From: Bifidobacterium breve
GTDB taxonomy: Bacteria > Actinomycetota > Actinomycetes > Mycobacteriales > Mycobacteriaceae
Assembly (NCBI GenBank): GCA_943331415.1
Contig: CALQLM010000062.1
Span: 1 to 6,757 of the forward strand
Reading direction: 5' to 3'
Length of the DNA: 6,757 nucleotides
Shown here one piece after another: positions 1-6,757 of this stretch. Each line of letters opens with the position of its first letter. Positions within the stretch are counted from its first letter, which is position 1. Under the pieces are notes generated by a model. It was not told the DNA's origin. It worked only from the letters and a program-made list of their open reading frames with translations, and did no database searches. A program made the translations under genes and the position numbers.

Positions 1-1412
1 GTGCCCGGCTGCTGGCCCTCGCCGACGGCATGGGCGGTCACGCCGCCGGCGAAGTGGCGTCTCAGCTGGAGATCGCCGCCCTCGCCCATCTCGACGACGA
101 CGAGCCCCGTGGCGATCTGCTGAGCAAGCTGGAAACGGCTGTGCACGAGGGCAACTCGGCGATCGCCGAGCATGTTGAGATTGATCCCGAGCTGGACGGA
201 ATGGGCACCACTCTTACCGCGATCCTGTTCGCCGGTGACCGGCTGGGGCTGGTTCACATCGGCGACTCTCGCGGCTACCTGTTGCGCGATGGTGAGCTGA
301 CGCAGATCACCAAGGACGACACCTTCGTGCAGACCCTGGTCGATGAGGGCCGGATCACGGCCGAGGAGGCCCACAGCCATCCGCAGCGCTCGCTGATCAT
401 GCGGGCGCTCACCGGCCACGAAGTTGAGCCCACCCTGATCATGCGCGAAGCCCGCGAGGGCGATCGCTACCTGCTGTGCTCAGACGGGCTCTCCGATCCG
501 GTCAGTCAGGAGACGATCCTTGAGGCGCTGAAGCTTCCCAGTGTCACCGAGAGTGCCGATCGGCTGATTGAACTCGCTTTGCGTGGCGGTGGTCCGGACA
601 ACATCACGGTGGTGGTCGCCGATGTCGTGGACCACGACTACGCCGGCCAGACCCAGCCGATCCTGGCGGGCGCGGTTTCCGGTGAAGATGACAACCTCAC
701 ACCGCCGAACACCGCGGCCGGGCGGGCCTCGGTGATTGCGCCACGTCCTCCGGTTGTCAAAAAGGCTGTGCCCGAACCGCAAACACCGGCCAAGCCGAAA
801 TCCCGGCGACGGATCCTCATCGCCGCTGCTCTGATTGCACTGCTTGCGCTCGCCGGTATCGGCGTCGGATACAAACTCATCCGCAACTACTACTACGTCA
901 GCGCCTACGACGGATCGGTCGCGATCATGCGCGGCCTTCAGGGTTCGATTCTCGGCGTCAGCTTGCAGCAGCCGTACCTGCTCGGCTGCGTGAACGATCG
1001 CGGTGAACTCTCACAGATCAGCCCTGAACAAAACGTCGCCGGTATGAGCTGCGCGTTGATGCGACTTCAGGATCTACGGCCGCCGGGCCGGGCCCAGGTC
1101 AGTGCGGGGCTGCCGGCCGGAAGCCTGGATGACGCGATAGCCCAGATGCGGGAGTTGGCCCACAACTCACTGCTGCCGAAGTGTGCGGCGTCGGCCCCGA
1201 AAACGCCGGCGCCCTCAGTGATACCCCGAAGCGGGTCCACTACGCCGGCCGCTCCGACGACGACGACGAAACCCACGACGGCGAAACCCACACCGGGCCC
1301 GACGGCGACGCCAAAGCCGACGACCACTCCGACGGCGACATCGCAGGCCTCAGCCACACCCCTGCCCGCCCCGCCGCAGAAGCCGGGGATCGACTGCCGG
1401 GCGGCGGCCTGA
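1..1412 (+). CDS. pstP: PstP, membrane PP2C-family Ser/Thr protein phosphatase (5' partial)
   Basis: Metal-dependent phosphatase that dephosphorylates the mycobacterial Ser/Thr kinases and their substrates at the inner face of the membrane. The first complete codon is at 3, and the reading frame is already open there (ARLLALADGMGG), so the true start lies upstream; about 30 residues are missing by comparison with remembered M. tuberculosis PstP. In that numbering the PP2C metal-binding aspartates are all present: D38 (nt 24-26, ADGMGG), D118 (HIGDSRG), D191 (CSDGLSD) and D229 (GGPDN). T137 and T141, in the flap region, are also present. A Pro-rich linker follows, then one membrane segment at about 301-323 after a basic RRR stop-transfer, then an external domain with four cysteines and a Pro/Thr-rich tail ending CRAAA. 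The expected full length is about 499 residues, against 514 in M. tuberculosis. The TGA overlaps the rodA ATG. The identity is secure. Confidence 0.96.
   Translation, partial: ARLLALADGMGGHAAGEVASQLEIAALAHLDDDEPRGDLLSKLETAVHEGNSAIAEHVEIDPELDGMGTTLTAILFAGDRLGLVHIGDSRGYLLRDGELTQITKDDTFVQTLVDEGRITAEEAHSHPQRSLIMRALTGHEVEPTLIMREAREGDRYLLCSDGLSDPVSQETILEALKLPSVTESADRLIELALRGGGPDNITVVVADVVDHDYAGQTQPILAGAVSGEDDNLTPPNTAAGRASVIAPRPPVVKKAVPEPQTPAKPKSRRRILIAAALIALLALAGIGVGYKLIRNYYYVSAYDGSVAIMRGLQGSILGVSLQQPYLLGCVNDRGELSQISPEQNVAGMSCALMRLQDLRPPGRAQVSAGLPAGSLDDAIAQMRELAHNSLLPKCAASAPKTPAPSVIPRSGSTTPAAPTTTTKPTTAKPTPGPTATPKPTTTPTATSQASATPLPAPPQKPGIDCRAAA
1255..1370 (+). repeat. Low-complexity CGA/ACG repeat tract in pstP
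   Basis: There are five perfect CGA units at 1255-1269. The sequence gaaacccac then occurs twice 15 nt apart, at 1268-1276 and 1283-1291, and degenerate ACG/CCG-rich codons continue to about 1370. In the pstP frame this encodes a Thr/Pro/Lys-rich extracytoplasmic linker (runs such as TTTTKPTTAKPT). It resembles a cell-wall-spanning or O-mannosylated stalk, but glycosylation is inference. Such tracts are prone to length change by slippage, and the corresponding M. tuberculosis segment differs in sequence. Confidence 0.7.
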
Positions 1413-2809
1413 TGACCACGGCACCCCAACCACCGATCACGCTCACGCCGACGCTGCCGACCCGACGCAACGCGGAGTTCGGCCTGGTGTGTTTCGCCAC
1501 CGTCATCACTGGCGTTGCGTTGATGATCATCGAGGCCAACCGGGAACAGGGCCTCAGTTGGGATCTCGTCAGCTACACGCTGGCGTTTCTAGGTTTGTTC
1601 GTCGGCGCGCACCTGGTGATCCGGCGCTTCGCGCCTTACGCCGATCCGCTTTTGCTCCCCGTCGTCGCGCTGCTCAACGGTCTCGGTCTGGTGCTCATCC
1701 ATCGTCTCGACCTCGTGGGTGGAGCGACCTCCGATGGTCCCGGCGCCGGACAGCAGATGTTGTGGACCCTTGTCGGTGTCGTCGGTTTCTCGCTGGTGGT
1801 CGTATTCCTCACCGATCATCGGATGCTGGCCCGTTACGACTACATCTGCGGTGCGGCCGGACTGGTGCTGGTAGCGATCCCCGCGCTACTGCCGACCAGT
1901 CTGTCGGAGACCAACGGTGCGAAGATCTGGATCCGTCTGCCGGGCTTCAGTATTCAACCCGCGGAATTCTCAAAGATCCTGCTGCTGATCTTCTTCGCCG
2001 GAGTGCTCGTCGCCAAGCGCAACCTTTTCACCAGTGTCGGCCAGCACTTCCTCGGTATGGATCTGCCACGGCCGCGTGATCTGGCGCCGCTACTGGCGGC
2101 GTGGATCATCTCGGTCGGCGTGATGGTGTTCGAAAAGGATCTCGGCACCTCCCTGCTGCTGTATGCCTCGTTCCTGGTGATGGTCTACATCGCCACGGAG
2201 AGGTTCAGTTGGGTGGTGATCGGCCTGAGCCTGTTCGGTGCGGGAAGCGTTGTGGCGTACCACCTTTTCGGTCACGTTCGAGACCGCGTGCAGACCTGGA
2301 TGGATCCCTTCGCCGACCCCGAGGGCTTCGGTTACCAGATGGTGCAGTCGCAATTCAGCTTCGCCACCGGTGGCGTCTTCGGGACCGGCCTGGGCAACGG
2401 CCAGCCCGGCACCGTCCCGGCGGCGTCCACTGATTTCATCATCGCCGTCGTGGGGGAGGAGTTGGGTCTCGTCGGGCTGGCCGGCGTGCTGATGCTCTAC
2501 ACCATCGTGATCGTGCGCGGTCTGCGAACTGCGATCGCCGTCCGCGACAGCTTCGGCAAGCTGCTGGCCGCCGGGTTGGCGTCGACGTTGGCGATCCAGC
2601 TTTTCATCGTCGTCGGAGGGGTCACCGGCCTGATTCCGCTGACCGGGCTGACGACACCCTGGATGTCCTACGGCGGCTCGTCATTGGTGGCCAACTACCT
2701 CCTGCTGGCCATCCTGGTACGGATCTCCCATGCCGCCCGGCGTCCGATCCACACCAGCCAGTACACGCCCATCGCCGCGGCGCGCACCGAGGTGATCGCC
2801 CGCTCATGA
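1412..2809 (+). CDS. rodA: RodA, SEDS-family peptidoglycan glycosyltransferase
   Basis: Integral membrane polymerase that extends glycan strands from lipid II during cell elongation, normally paired with a class B-type PBP. The protein has 465 residues; M. tuberculosis RodA is about 469. I count about twelve hydrophobic segments, with the first two at roughly 22-41 and 51-70. SEDS hallmarks are visible: EKDLGTSLL (D243), a GG-x-GTGLGNG loop, then ASTDFIIAVVGEELG, whose Asp341 matches the essential Asp of E. coli RodA (D262), and GLTTPWMSYGGSS near the end. The start was chosen at the ATG overlapping the pstP TGA; the frame stays open upstream to 1181 but lies inside pstP. The Shine-Dalgarno match is weak (only G-rich sequence nearby), which fits translation by coupling. 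The C-terminal tail contains Thr459, equivalent to a Thr I recall as a phosphosite in M. tuberculosis. FtsW is the main alternative, but the position beside pbpA and pstP favours RodA. Confidence 0.95.
   Translation: MTTAPQPPITLTPTLPTRRNAEFGLVCFATVITGVALMIIEANREQGLSWDLVSYTLAFLGLFVGAHLVIRRFAPYADPLLLPVVALLNGLGLVLIHRLDLVGGATSDGPGAGQQMLWTLVGVVGFSLVVVFLTDHRMLARYDYICGAAGLVLVAIPALLPTSLSETNGAKIWIRLPGFSIQPAEFSKILLLIFFAGVLVAKRNLFTSVGQHFLGMDLPRPRDLAPLLAAWIISVGVMVFEKDLGTSLLLYASFLVMVYIATERFSWVVIGLSLFGAGSVVAYHLFGHVRDRVQTWMDPFADPEGFGYQMVQSQFSFATGGVFGTGLGNGQPGTVPAASTDFIIAVVGEELGLVGLAGVLMLYTIVIVRGLRTAIAVRDSFGKLLAAGLASTLAIQLFIVVGGVTGLIPLTGLTTPWMSYGGSSLVANYLLLAILVRISHAARRPIHTSQYTPIAAARTEVIARS
2789..2795 (+). 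promoter_or_regulatory. Shine-Dalgarno site for pbpA inside the 3' end of rodA
   Basis: GAGGTGA lies 10 nt before the pbpA ATG at 2806. It matches the anti-Shine-Dalgarno consensus well and supports this start. It is stronger than anything in front of rodA, so pbpA may recruit ribosomes itself as well as through the ATGA overlap. Confidence 0.6.
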
Positions 2810-4281
2810 ACACGTCACTGCGCCGCATCTCGTTGATGGTCATGGCTTTTACCGTGCTGATACTGATCAACGCGACAGTCACCCAGGTCTTCCGCGCCGA
2901 CGCATTACGGTCCGACCCGCGCAACCAACGGGTCCTGCTCGACGAGTACTCGCGCCAGCGTGGCCAGATCACCGCCGGTGGGCAGTTGCTGGCGGACTCG
3001 CTGTCGACCAACGGTCGCTACCGATTCCTGCGGGTCTATCCGGAACCGTTGATCTACGCACCCGTGACCGGGTTCTACTCGCTGCGGTTCTCCAGCAACG
3101 GGCTCGAGCGGGCCGAGGACCTGATCCTCAACGGCTCCGATGAGCGGCTATTCGGAAGGCGGCTGGCAGATTTCTTCACCGGCCGGGACCCCCGCGGCGG
3201 CAACGTGCAGACCACCCTGGTCCCGCGCGTTCAGCAGGCGGCCTGGACGGCTCTGCAACAGGGCTGCGACGGACCGTGCAAGGGCTCGGTGGTGGCTCTG
3301 GATCCAGCCACCGGGAAGATCCTGGCGATGGTTTCCTCACCGTCGTATGACCCCAACCTGCTCGCCACCCATGACACCGAGGCCCAGGGCATGGCCTGGC
3401 AACAGCTGCGGGACGATGCGGGATCACCGCTGACCAATCGCGCTATCGCCGAGCGCTACCCACCCGGATCAACCTTCAAGGTGATCACCACCGCGGCGGC
3501 GCTACAGGCCGGGGTCACAGAAAACGAGCCGCTGACCGCCGCCGGTTCCATCCAGCTGCCCAACAGCACTGCGACACTGGAGAACTACGGGGGGACACCG
3601 TGCGGGACCGGGCCGACTGCGCCCCTGCGGGAGGCCTTCGAGCGGTCCTGTAATACCGCGTTCGTTGAACTCGGCATGCGGATCGGCGCCGACGCGCTGC
3701 GCAGCACCGCGGACGCGTTCGGGTTCGACAGTCCGCCGGCGGCCATTCCCCTTCAGGTGGCCGAGTCGACCATGGGCCCGATGGCCGATGCCGCCGCGGT
3801 CGGGATGTCCAGCATGGGGCAGAAGGACGTCGCGGTGACACCGCTACAGAACGCCATGGTGGCCGCGGCGATTGCCAATGCAGGTGTGGTGATGCAGCCC
3901 TATCTGGTTGACCGGCTTGAAGGGCCGGACCTCTCTAATATCAGCGCGACCGCGCCACAGGAGCAACGGCGGGCGGTATCCGCACAGGTCGCAGCTAAGC
4001 TAACGGATTTGATGGTCGGCGCCGAACAGTTCACCCAGCAGAAGGGGGCGATCCCCGGCGTGCAGATCGCATCCAAGACCGGAACAGCCGAGCACGGCAC
4101 CGATCCGCGGGCCACGCCTCCGCACGCCTGGTACATCGCGTTCGCCCCGGCGCGGGACCCCAAGATCGCGGTCGCTGTCCTCGTCGAGAACGGTGGAGAT
4201 CGGCTGTCGGCCACCGGCGGTGCACTGGCCGCGCCAATCGGACGGGCTGCCATTGCCGCAGCGTTGCAGGGGGCGCTGTGA
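2806..4281 (+). CDS. pbpA: PbpA, membrane-anchored penicillin-binding transpeptidase
   Basis: D,D-transpeptidase that crosslinks peptidoglycan stems outside the membrane; beta-lactam target and likely RodA partner. It has 491 residues, the same as remembered M. tuberculosis PbpA. A short cytoplasmic tip is followed by one signal-anchor helix at about 8-29, an N-terminal dimerisation-like domain to about 140, then the transpeptidase domain. All three catalytic motifs are in place: S222-T-F-K225, S281-C-N283 and K424-T-G426. Two close cysteine pairs occur, C154/C158 and C266/C282; the second sits on the SxN motif. T437, which I recall as a PknB site in M. tuberculosis, is present, but position 362 is Val here. 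The start ATG overlaps the rodA TGA (ATGA) and has a good Shine-Dalgarno site. The TGA at 4279-4281 is followed by the unusual 31-nt spacer before pknA. Confidence 0.96.
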   Translation: MNTSLRRISLMVMAFTVLILINATVTQVFRADALRSDPRNQRVLLDEYSRQRGQITAGGQLLADSLSTNGRYRFLRVYPEPLIYAPVTGFYSLRFSSNGLERAEDLILNGSDERLFGRRLADFFTGRDPRGGNVQTTLVPRVQQAAWTALQQGCDGPCKGSVVALDPATGKILAMVSSPSYDPNLLATHDTEAQGMAWQQLRDDAGSPLTNRAIAERYPPGSTFKVITTAAALQAGVTENEPLTAAGSIQLPNSTATLENYGGTPCGTGPTAPLREAFERSCNTAFVELGMRIGADALRSTADAFGFDSPPAAIPLQVAESTMGPMADAAAVGMSSMGQKDVAVTPLQNAMVAAAIANAGVVMQPYLVDRLEGPDLSNISATAPQEQRRAVSAQVAAKLTDLMVGAEQFTQQKGAIPGVQIASKTGTAEHGTDPRATPPHAWYIAFAPARDPKIAVAVLVENGGDRLSATGGALAAPIGRAAIAAALQGAL

Positions 4282-4316
4282 GTCCCCGCAGCCGAGCGAA
4301 GCGAGGCAAGCAATGA
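4278..4316 (+). CDS. Possible 12-codon micro-ORF bridging pbpA and pknA
   Basis: A GTG at 4278 overlaps the pbpA TGA (GTGA) and opens a 12-codon frame, [12 protein letters not shown]. Its TGA at 4314-4316 overlaps the pknA ATG (ATGA). AGGGGG at 4268-4273, 4 nt upstream, could act as a Shine-Dalgarno. The first four codons repeat the MSPR that begins PknA, so the GTG looks like a relic of an older pknA start. The peptide is strongly basic (five Arg/Lys). It could be translated as a coupling device with no product function, or not at all; no homology can be claimed for something this short. Confidence 0.3.
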   Translation: MSPRSRAKRGKQ

Positions 4317-4324
4317 GCCCCCGC
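4279..4324 (+). repeat. 11-nt imperfect direct repeat flanking the pbpA-pknA spacer
   Basis: TGAGTCCCCGC at 4279-4289 and TGAGCCCCCGC at 4314-4324 differ at one base and are offset by exactly 35 nt. The first copy contains the pbpA stop codon; the second begins inside the pknA start codon. This is the pattern left by a 35-nt insertion with a target duplication, or by a local tandem duplication followed by divergence. Confidence 0.65.
4303..4306 (+). promoter_or_regulatory. Shine-Dalgarno site for pknA
   Basis: GAGG with a 6-nt gap to the ATG at 4313. It lies at the end of GAGCGAAGCGAGG (4294-4306), within the spacer. It decides for the ATG at 4313 over upstream in-frame codons inside pbpA. 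Confidence 0.6.
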
Positions 4325-5566
4325 GTGGGTGTGACGCTGTCCGGGCGCTACCGGCTGCAGCGGTTGATCGCGACCGGCGGCATGGGCCAGGTGTGGGAGG
4401 CCGTCGACAGCCGGCTCGGACGGCGGGTCGCGGTCAAAGTGCTTAAGCAGGAGTTCTCCTCCGACCCTGAGTTCCTGGAGCGGTTCCGTGCCGAGGCGCG
4501 CATCGTCGCCATGCTCAACCATCCCGGCATCGCCGCAGTCCACGATTACGGCGAGACCGATATGGACGGCGAGGGTCGTACCGCCTACCTGGTGATGGAA
4601 CTGGTCAACGGAGAGCCGCTGAACTCGGTGCTCAAACGCTCCGGCCGGTTGTCCCTTCGCCACGCACTCGACATGCTCGAGCAGACCGGCCGGGCGCTCC
4701 AGGTCGCGCACTCCGCCGGTTTGGTGCATCGCGATGTCAAACCCGGCAATATCCTCATCACGCCGAACGGTCAGGTGAAACTGACCGACTTCGGTATTGC
4801 CAAAGCTGTCGACGCCGCACCGGTCACGCAGACCGGAATGGTCATGGGAACGGCGCAATACATCGCTCCGGAACAGGCCCTGGGAGAGGACGCCACCGCC
4901 GCCAGCGATGTGTATGCGCTGGGAGTTGTTGGCTACGAAGCAGTTTCGGGTAAGCGGCCCTTTACCGGTGATGGTGCACTGACGGTGGCGATGAAGCACA
5001 TCAAAGAAACGCCGGCGCCCCTTCCGGCCGACCTCCCACCCAATGTCCGGGAACTCATCGAGATCACTCTGGTGAAGAACCCCGGAATGCGGTACCGCAA
5101 CGGAGGCCAGTTCGCCGACGCGGTGTCGGCGGTTCGATCCGGCCGGCGCGCGCCGCGACCGAACTCCGCACCCCTCATCAAACCCAACCCGGCGGCGAGT
5201 CCGGGTTCCAAGCGGTCCACGCCGGAAGTTCGGTCCGCACCACCCGCGCGGACTACCGCGCGAACCCGAACGGGCGCCGGTCACCGGTCGCCCCCGCCGG
5301 CGCGGGGAGCGTTCTCCTCCGGCCAGCGCGCCCTGCTCTGGGCCGCCGGCGTACTCGGCGCCCTCGCCATCATCAGTGCAATCCTGATCGTCCTGGCCGA
5401 CCGGGACCGGCGCGCCAACACCCCGATTCAGCAGACCGTCACCGACACCGTCACGCCGGACGCCCCCGATGGCGCACCGCCGCTGGCACCGTCGGGATGG
5501 ACAGTCCACTCGGGCGTCGGCATGCAGATCGTGGCGGCCGGGTTCGATGTCGAGGCCCCGCGATGA
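4313..5566 (+). CDS. pknA: PknA, transmembrane receptor-type Ser/Thr protein kinase
   Basis: Hanks-type kinase that phosphorylates cell-division and wall-synthesis proteins at the inner membrane. It has 417 residues; M. tuberculosis PknA is about 431. The kinase domain spans about 13-275: glycine loop [10 protein letters not shown] (20-29), catalytic Lys42, HRDVKPGN with Asp141, DFG with Asp159, and activation-loop T172 and T174 in VTQT before the [10 protein letters not shown] segment. A basic Pro/Ser-rich juxtamembrane linker (about 280-335) leads to one membrane helix at about 340-362 and a short external tail of about 55 residues with no PASTA repeat. The N-terminus [13 protein letters not shown] agrees with the M. 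tuberculosis protein, which supports the ATG at 4313. The external tail is unlike the M. tuberculosis one as I remember it. The gene is set off from pbpA by 31 nt and overlaps pknB by ATGA. An active kinase is expected because every catalytic residue is present. Confidence 0.96.
   Translation: MSPRVGVTLSGRYRLQRLIATGGMGQVWEAVDSRLGRRVAVKVLKQEFSSDPEFLERFRAEARIVAMLNHPGIAAVHDYGETDMDGEGRTAYLVMELVNGEPLNSVLKRSGRLSLRHALDMLEQTGRALQVAHSAGLVHRDVKPGNILITPNGQVKLTDFGIAKAVDAAPVTQTGMVMGTAQYIAPEQALGEDATAASDVYALGVVGYEAVSGKRPFTGDGALTVAMKHIKETPAPLPADLPPNVRELIEITLVKNPGMRYRNGGQFADAVSAVRSGRRAPRPNSAPLIKPNPAASPGSKRSTPEVRSAPPARTTARTRTGAGHRSPPPARGAFSSGQRALLWAAGVLGALAIISAILIVLADRDRRANTPIQQTVTDTVTPDAPDGAPPLAPSGWTVHSGVGMQIVAAGFDVEAPR
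5552..5555 (+). promoter_or_regulatory. Shine-Dalgarno site for pknB inside the end of pknA
   Basis: GAGG ends 7 nt before the pknB ATG at 5563, an ideal spacing, within the last codons of pknA. It supports the start that overlaps the pknA stop. Confidence 0.55.
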
Positions 5567-6757
5567 CCTCACCGCAGCACCTCTCCGACCGCTATGAGCT
5601 CGGTGAGATCCTGGGCTTCGGCGGGATGTCCGAGGTACATCTGGCCCGCGATCTCAGGCTGCATCGCGATGTCGCGGTCAAGGTGCTGCGCGCAGATCTG
5701 GCTCGCGACCCGAGCTTCTACTTGCGCTTCCGCCGCGAGGCGCAGAACGCCGCCGCGCTCAACCACCCCGCGATTGTCGCCGTATACGACACCGGGGAGG
5801 CCGCGACGCCCAACGGACCGCTGCCCTACATCGTGATGGAGTACGTCGACGGGGTCACGCTGCGCGACATCGTGCACACCGACGGGCCCATGCCGCAACG
5901 GCGGGCTCTGGAAGTGATCGCCGATGCCTGCCAGGCGCTCAACTTCAGTCATCAGCACGGGATCGTCCATCGCGACGTGAAGCCTGCCAACATCATGATC
6001 TCCAAAACCGGTGCCGTGAAAGTCATGGATTTCGGTATCGCCCGTGCCCTGGCCGACGGCAGCAACAAAGTCACCCAGACCGCCGCGGTAATCGGCACTG
6101 CGCAGTATCTCTCACCGGAACAGGCCCGCGGCGAATCGGTGGACGCGCGCTCCGATGTGTACTCGCTGGGGTGTGTGCTGTACGAAATGCTCACCGGTGA
6201 ACCACCTTTCGTCGGTGACTCCCCGGTTGCCGTCGCATACCAGCACGTGCGCGAGGACCCGGTGCCGCCGTCGCAGAGACGTGCCGGGATCTCTCCGGAA
6301 CTCGACGCCGTGGTGCTTAAAGCACTGACTAAAAATCCTGATAACCGTTACCAGACCGCCGCCGAGATGCGCGCCGATCTGGTTCGCGTGCACAGCGGCG
6401 AAAAGCCGGAGGCGCCGAAGGTGCTCACCCAGGCTGATCGGACCATGATGATGGCGCCGTCGCGGTCGGGCCGCTCGGATGGCTCCTCGGGGCCCAGGCG
6501 ATACGACTACGCACGGGCCGGACGCGGTGGCAGTCCGGTCGGCCGCTGGCTGGCGGCAGGGGTGGCGCTGGCGATCCTGACTGTGGTGGTGACCCTGGCG
6601 ATCAACCTGGTCGGCGGCAAGCCACGAGCGGTGCAGGTGCCCGACGTTCGGGGCCAGTTATCCGCCGACGCGATCGCCTCATTGCAGAACAAGGGTTTCA
6701 AGATCCGCACGCAGCAGAAGCCCGACAACACGGTGCCCCCGGATCACGTCATCAAGA
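5563..6757 (+). CDS. pknB: PknB, PASTA-domain receptor Ser/Thr protein kinase (3' partial)
   Basis: Essential (in M. tuberculosis) receptor kinase that senses peptidoglycan fragments or lipid II through external PASTA repeats and controls wall synthesis. 398 codons are visible of about 626, with no stop before the window ends. The kinase domain covers about 11-275: glycine loop GFGGMSEVH (18-26), Lys40, HRDVKPAN with Asp138, DFG with Asp156, and activation-loop T171 and T173 in VTQT before [10 protein letters not shown]. These numbers coincide with M. tuberculosis PknB, so the start is secure. T294, at the beginning of the juxtamembrane region, is also kept. The linker (about 290-326) is shorter than and different from that of M. 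tuberculosis. One membrane helix lies at about 329-350, followed by the first PASTA repeat ([15 protein letters not shown]). The ATG overlaps the pknA TGA. PASTA repeats 2-4 lie beyond the window. Confidence 0.96.
   Translation, partial: MTSPQHLSDRYELGEILGFGGMSEVHLARDLRLHRDVAVKVLRADLARDPSFYLRFRREAQNAAALNHPAIVAVYDTGEAATPNGPLPYIVMEYVDGVTLRDIVHTDGPMPQRRALEVIADACQALNFSHQHGIVHRDVKPANIMISKTGAVKVMDFGIARALADGSNKVTQTAAVIGTAQYLSPEQARGESVDARSDVYSLGCVLYEMLTGEPPFVGDSPVAVAYQHVREDPVPPSQRRAGISPELDAVVLKALTKNPDNRYQTAAEMRADLVRVHSGEKPEAPKVLTQADRTMMMAPSRSGRSDGSSGPRRYDYARAGRGGSPVGRWLAAGVALAILTVVVTLAINLVGGKPRAVQVPDVRGQLSADAIASLQNKGFKIRTQQKPDNTVPPDHVIK

Noticed and set aside
1181..1411. In-frame upstream extension of rodA (77 extra codons)
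   Set aside because: The segment lies wholly inside pstP and encodes low-complexity Asp/His/Thr-rich sequence caused by the CGA tract. The ATG at 1412 gives the usual RodA length and an ATGA overlap.
1067..1429. Minus-strand open frame of 120 codons opposite the PstP tail
   Set aside because: Val/Gly-rich low-complexity product that is simply the complement of the Thr/Pro repeat tract.
1489..2079. Plus-strand 196-codon frame inside rodA
   Set aside because: Arg/Ser/Pro-rich out-of-frame shadow of a strongly conserved membrane protein; no domain and no separate start signal.
4193..4312. In-frame upstream extension of pknA (40 extra codons)
   Set aside because: It overlaps the pbpA coding end, and the residues resemble no kinase N-terminus. 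The ATG at 4313 has a Shine-Dalgarno site and gives the known MSPRVGV start.
4282..4312. Possible promoter or terminator in the pbpA-pknA spacer
   Set aside because: The 31 nt contain no stable stem followed by a U-run and are too short to hold a full -35/-10 pair with a leader. A promoter reaching back into pbpA cannot be excluded but I see no clear hexamers.
4031..5572. A 513-codon open frame on the minus strand opposite all of pknA and the end of pbpA
   Set aside because: It mirrors the G/C-ending codon positions of clear kinase and transpeptidase genes, encodes an Arg/Gly/His-rich sequence with no recognisable domain, starts at a GTG, and shows no convincing independent ribosome site. 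Long antisense frames are expected in high-GC coding DNA.

Overview
The window is a single plus-strand operon segment from a high-GC actinobacterium, almost certainly a mycobacterium. Five genes lie head to tail in the order pstP - rodA - pbpA - pknA - pknB. Protein similarity and gene order match the conserved mycobacterial cell-envelope and signalling locus near the replication origin. The products resemble the M. tuberculosis proteins closely but differ in linkers and tails, so a non-tuberculous species is likely; I cannot name it. The species assignment and all M. tuberculosis comparisons rest on memory of those proteins, not on a search.

Layout. Positions 1-1412 hold the Ser/Thr phosphatase PstP, missing about 30 N-terminal residues. 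Positions 1412-2809 hold the SEDS glycosyltransferase RodA. Positions 2806-4281 hold the penicillin-binding protein PbpA. Positions 4313-5566 hold the kinase PknA, and 5563-6757 hold the kinase PknB, cut inside its first PASTA domain. Three of the four junctions are 4-nt ATGA overlaps, which suggests tight translational coupling. There is no gene-free stretch above 31 nt, and I found no tRNA, rRNA, CRISPR array, transposase or terminator.

How the genes work together. RodA polymerises glycan from lipid II and PbpA crosslinks it, giving an elongation pair. PknA and PknB are membrane receptor kinases that control elongation, division and precursor supply. PstP reverses their phosphorylation. Synthesis machinery, kinases and the opposing phosphatase are therefore made from one transcript.

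The unusual spot is the pbpA-pknA junction. Instead of the 4-nt overlap I recall from M. tuberculosis, there is a 31-nt spacer. It is bracketed by an 11-nt imperfect direct repeat that duplicates the pknA start context, and it carries a 12-codon micro-ORF that overlaps the pbpA stop by GTGA and the pknA start by ATGA. It looks like a small insertion or duplication that replaced one coupled junction with two.
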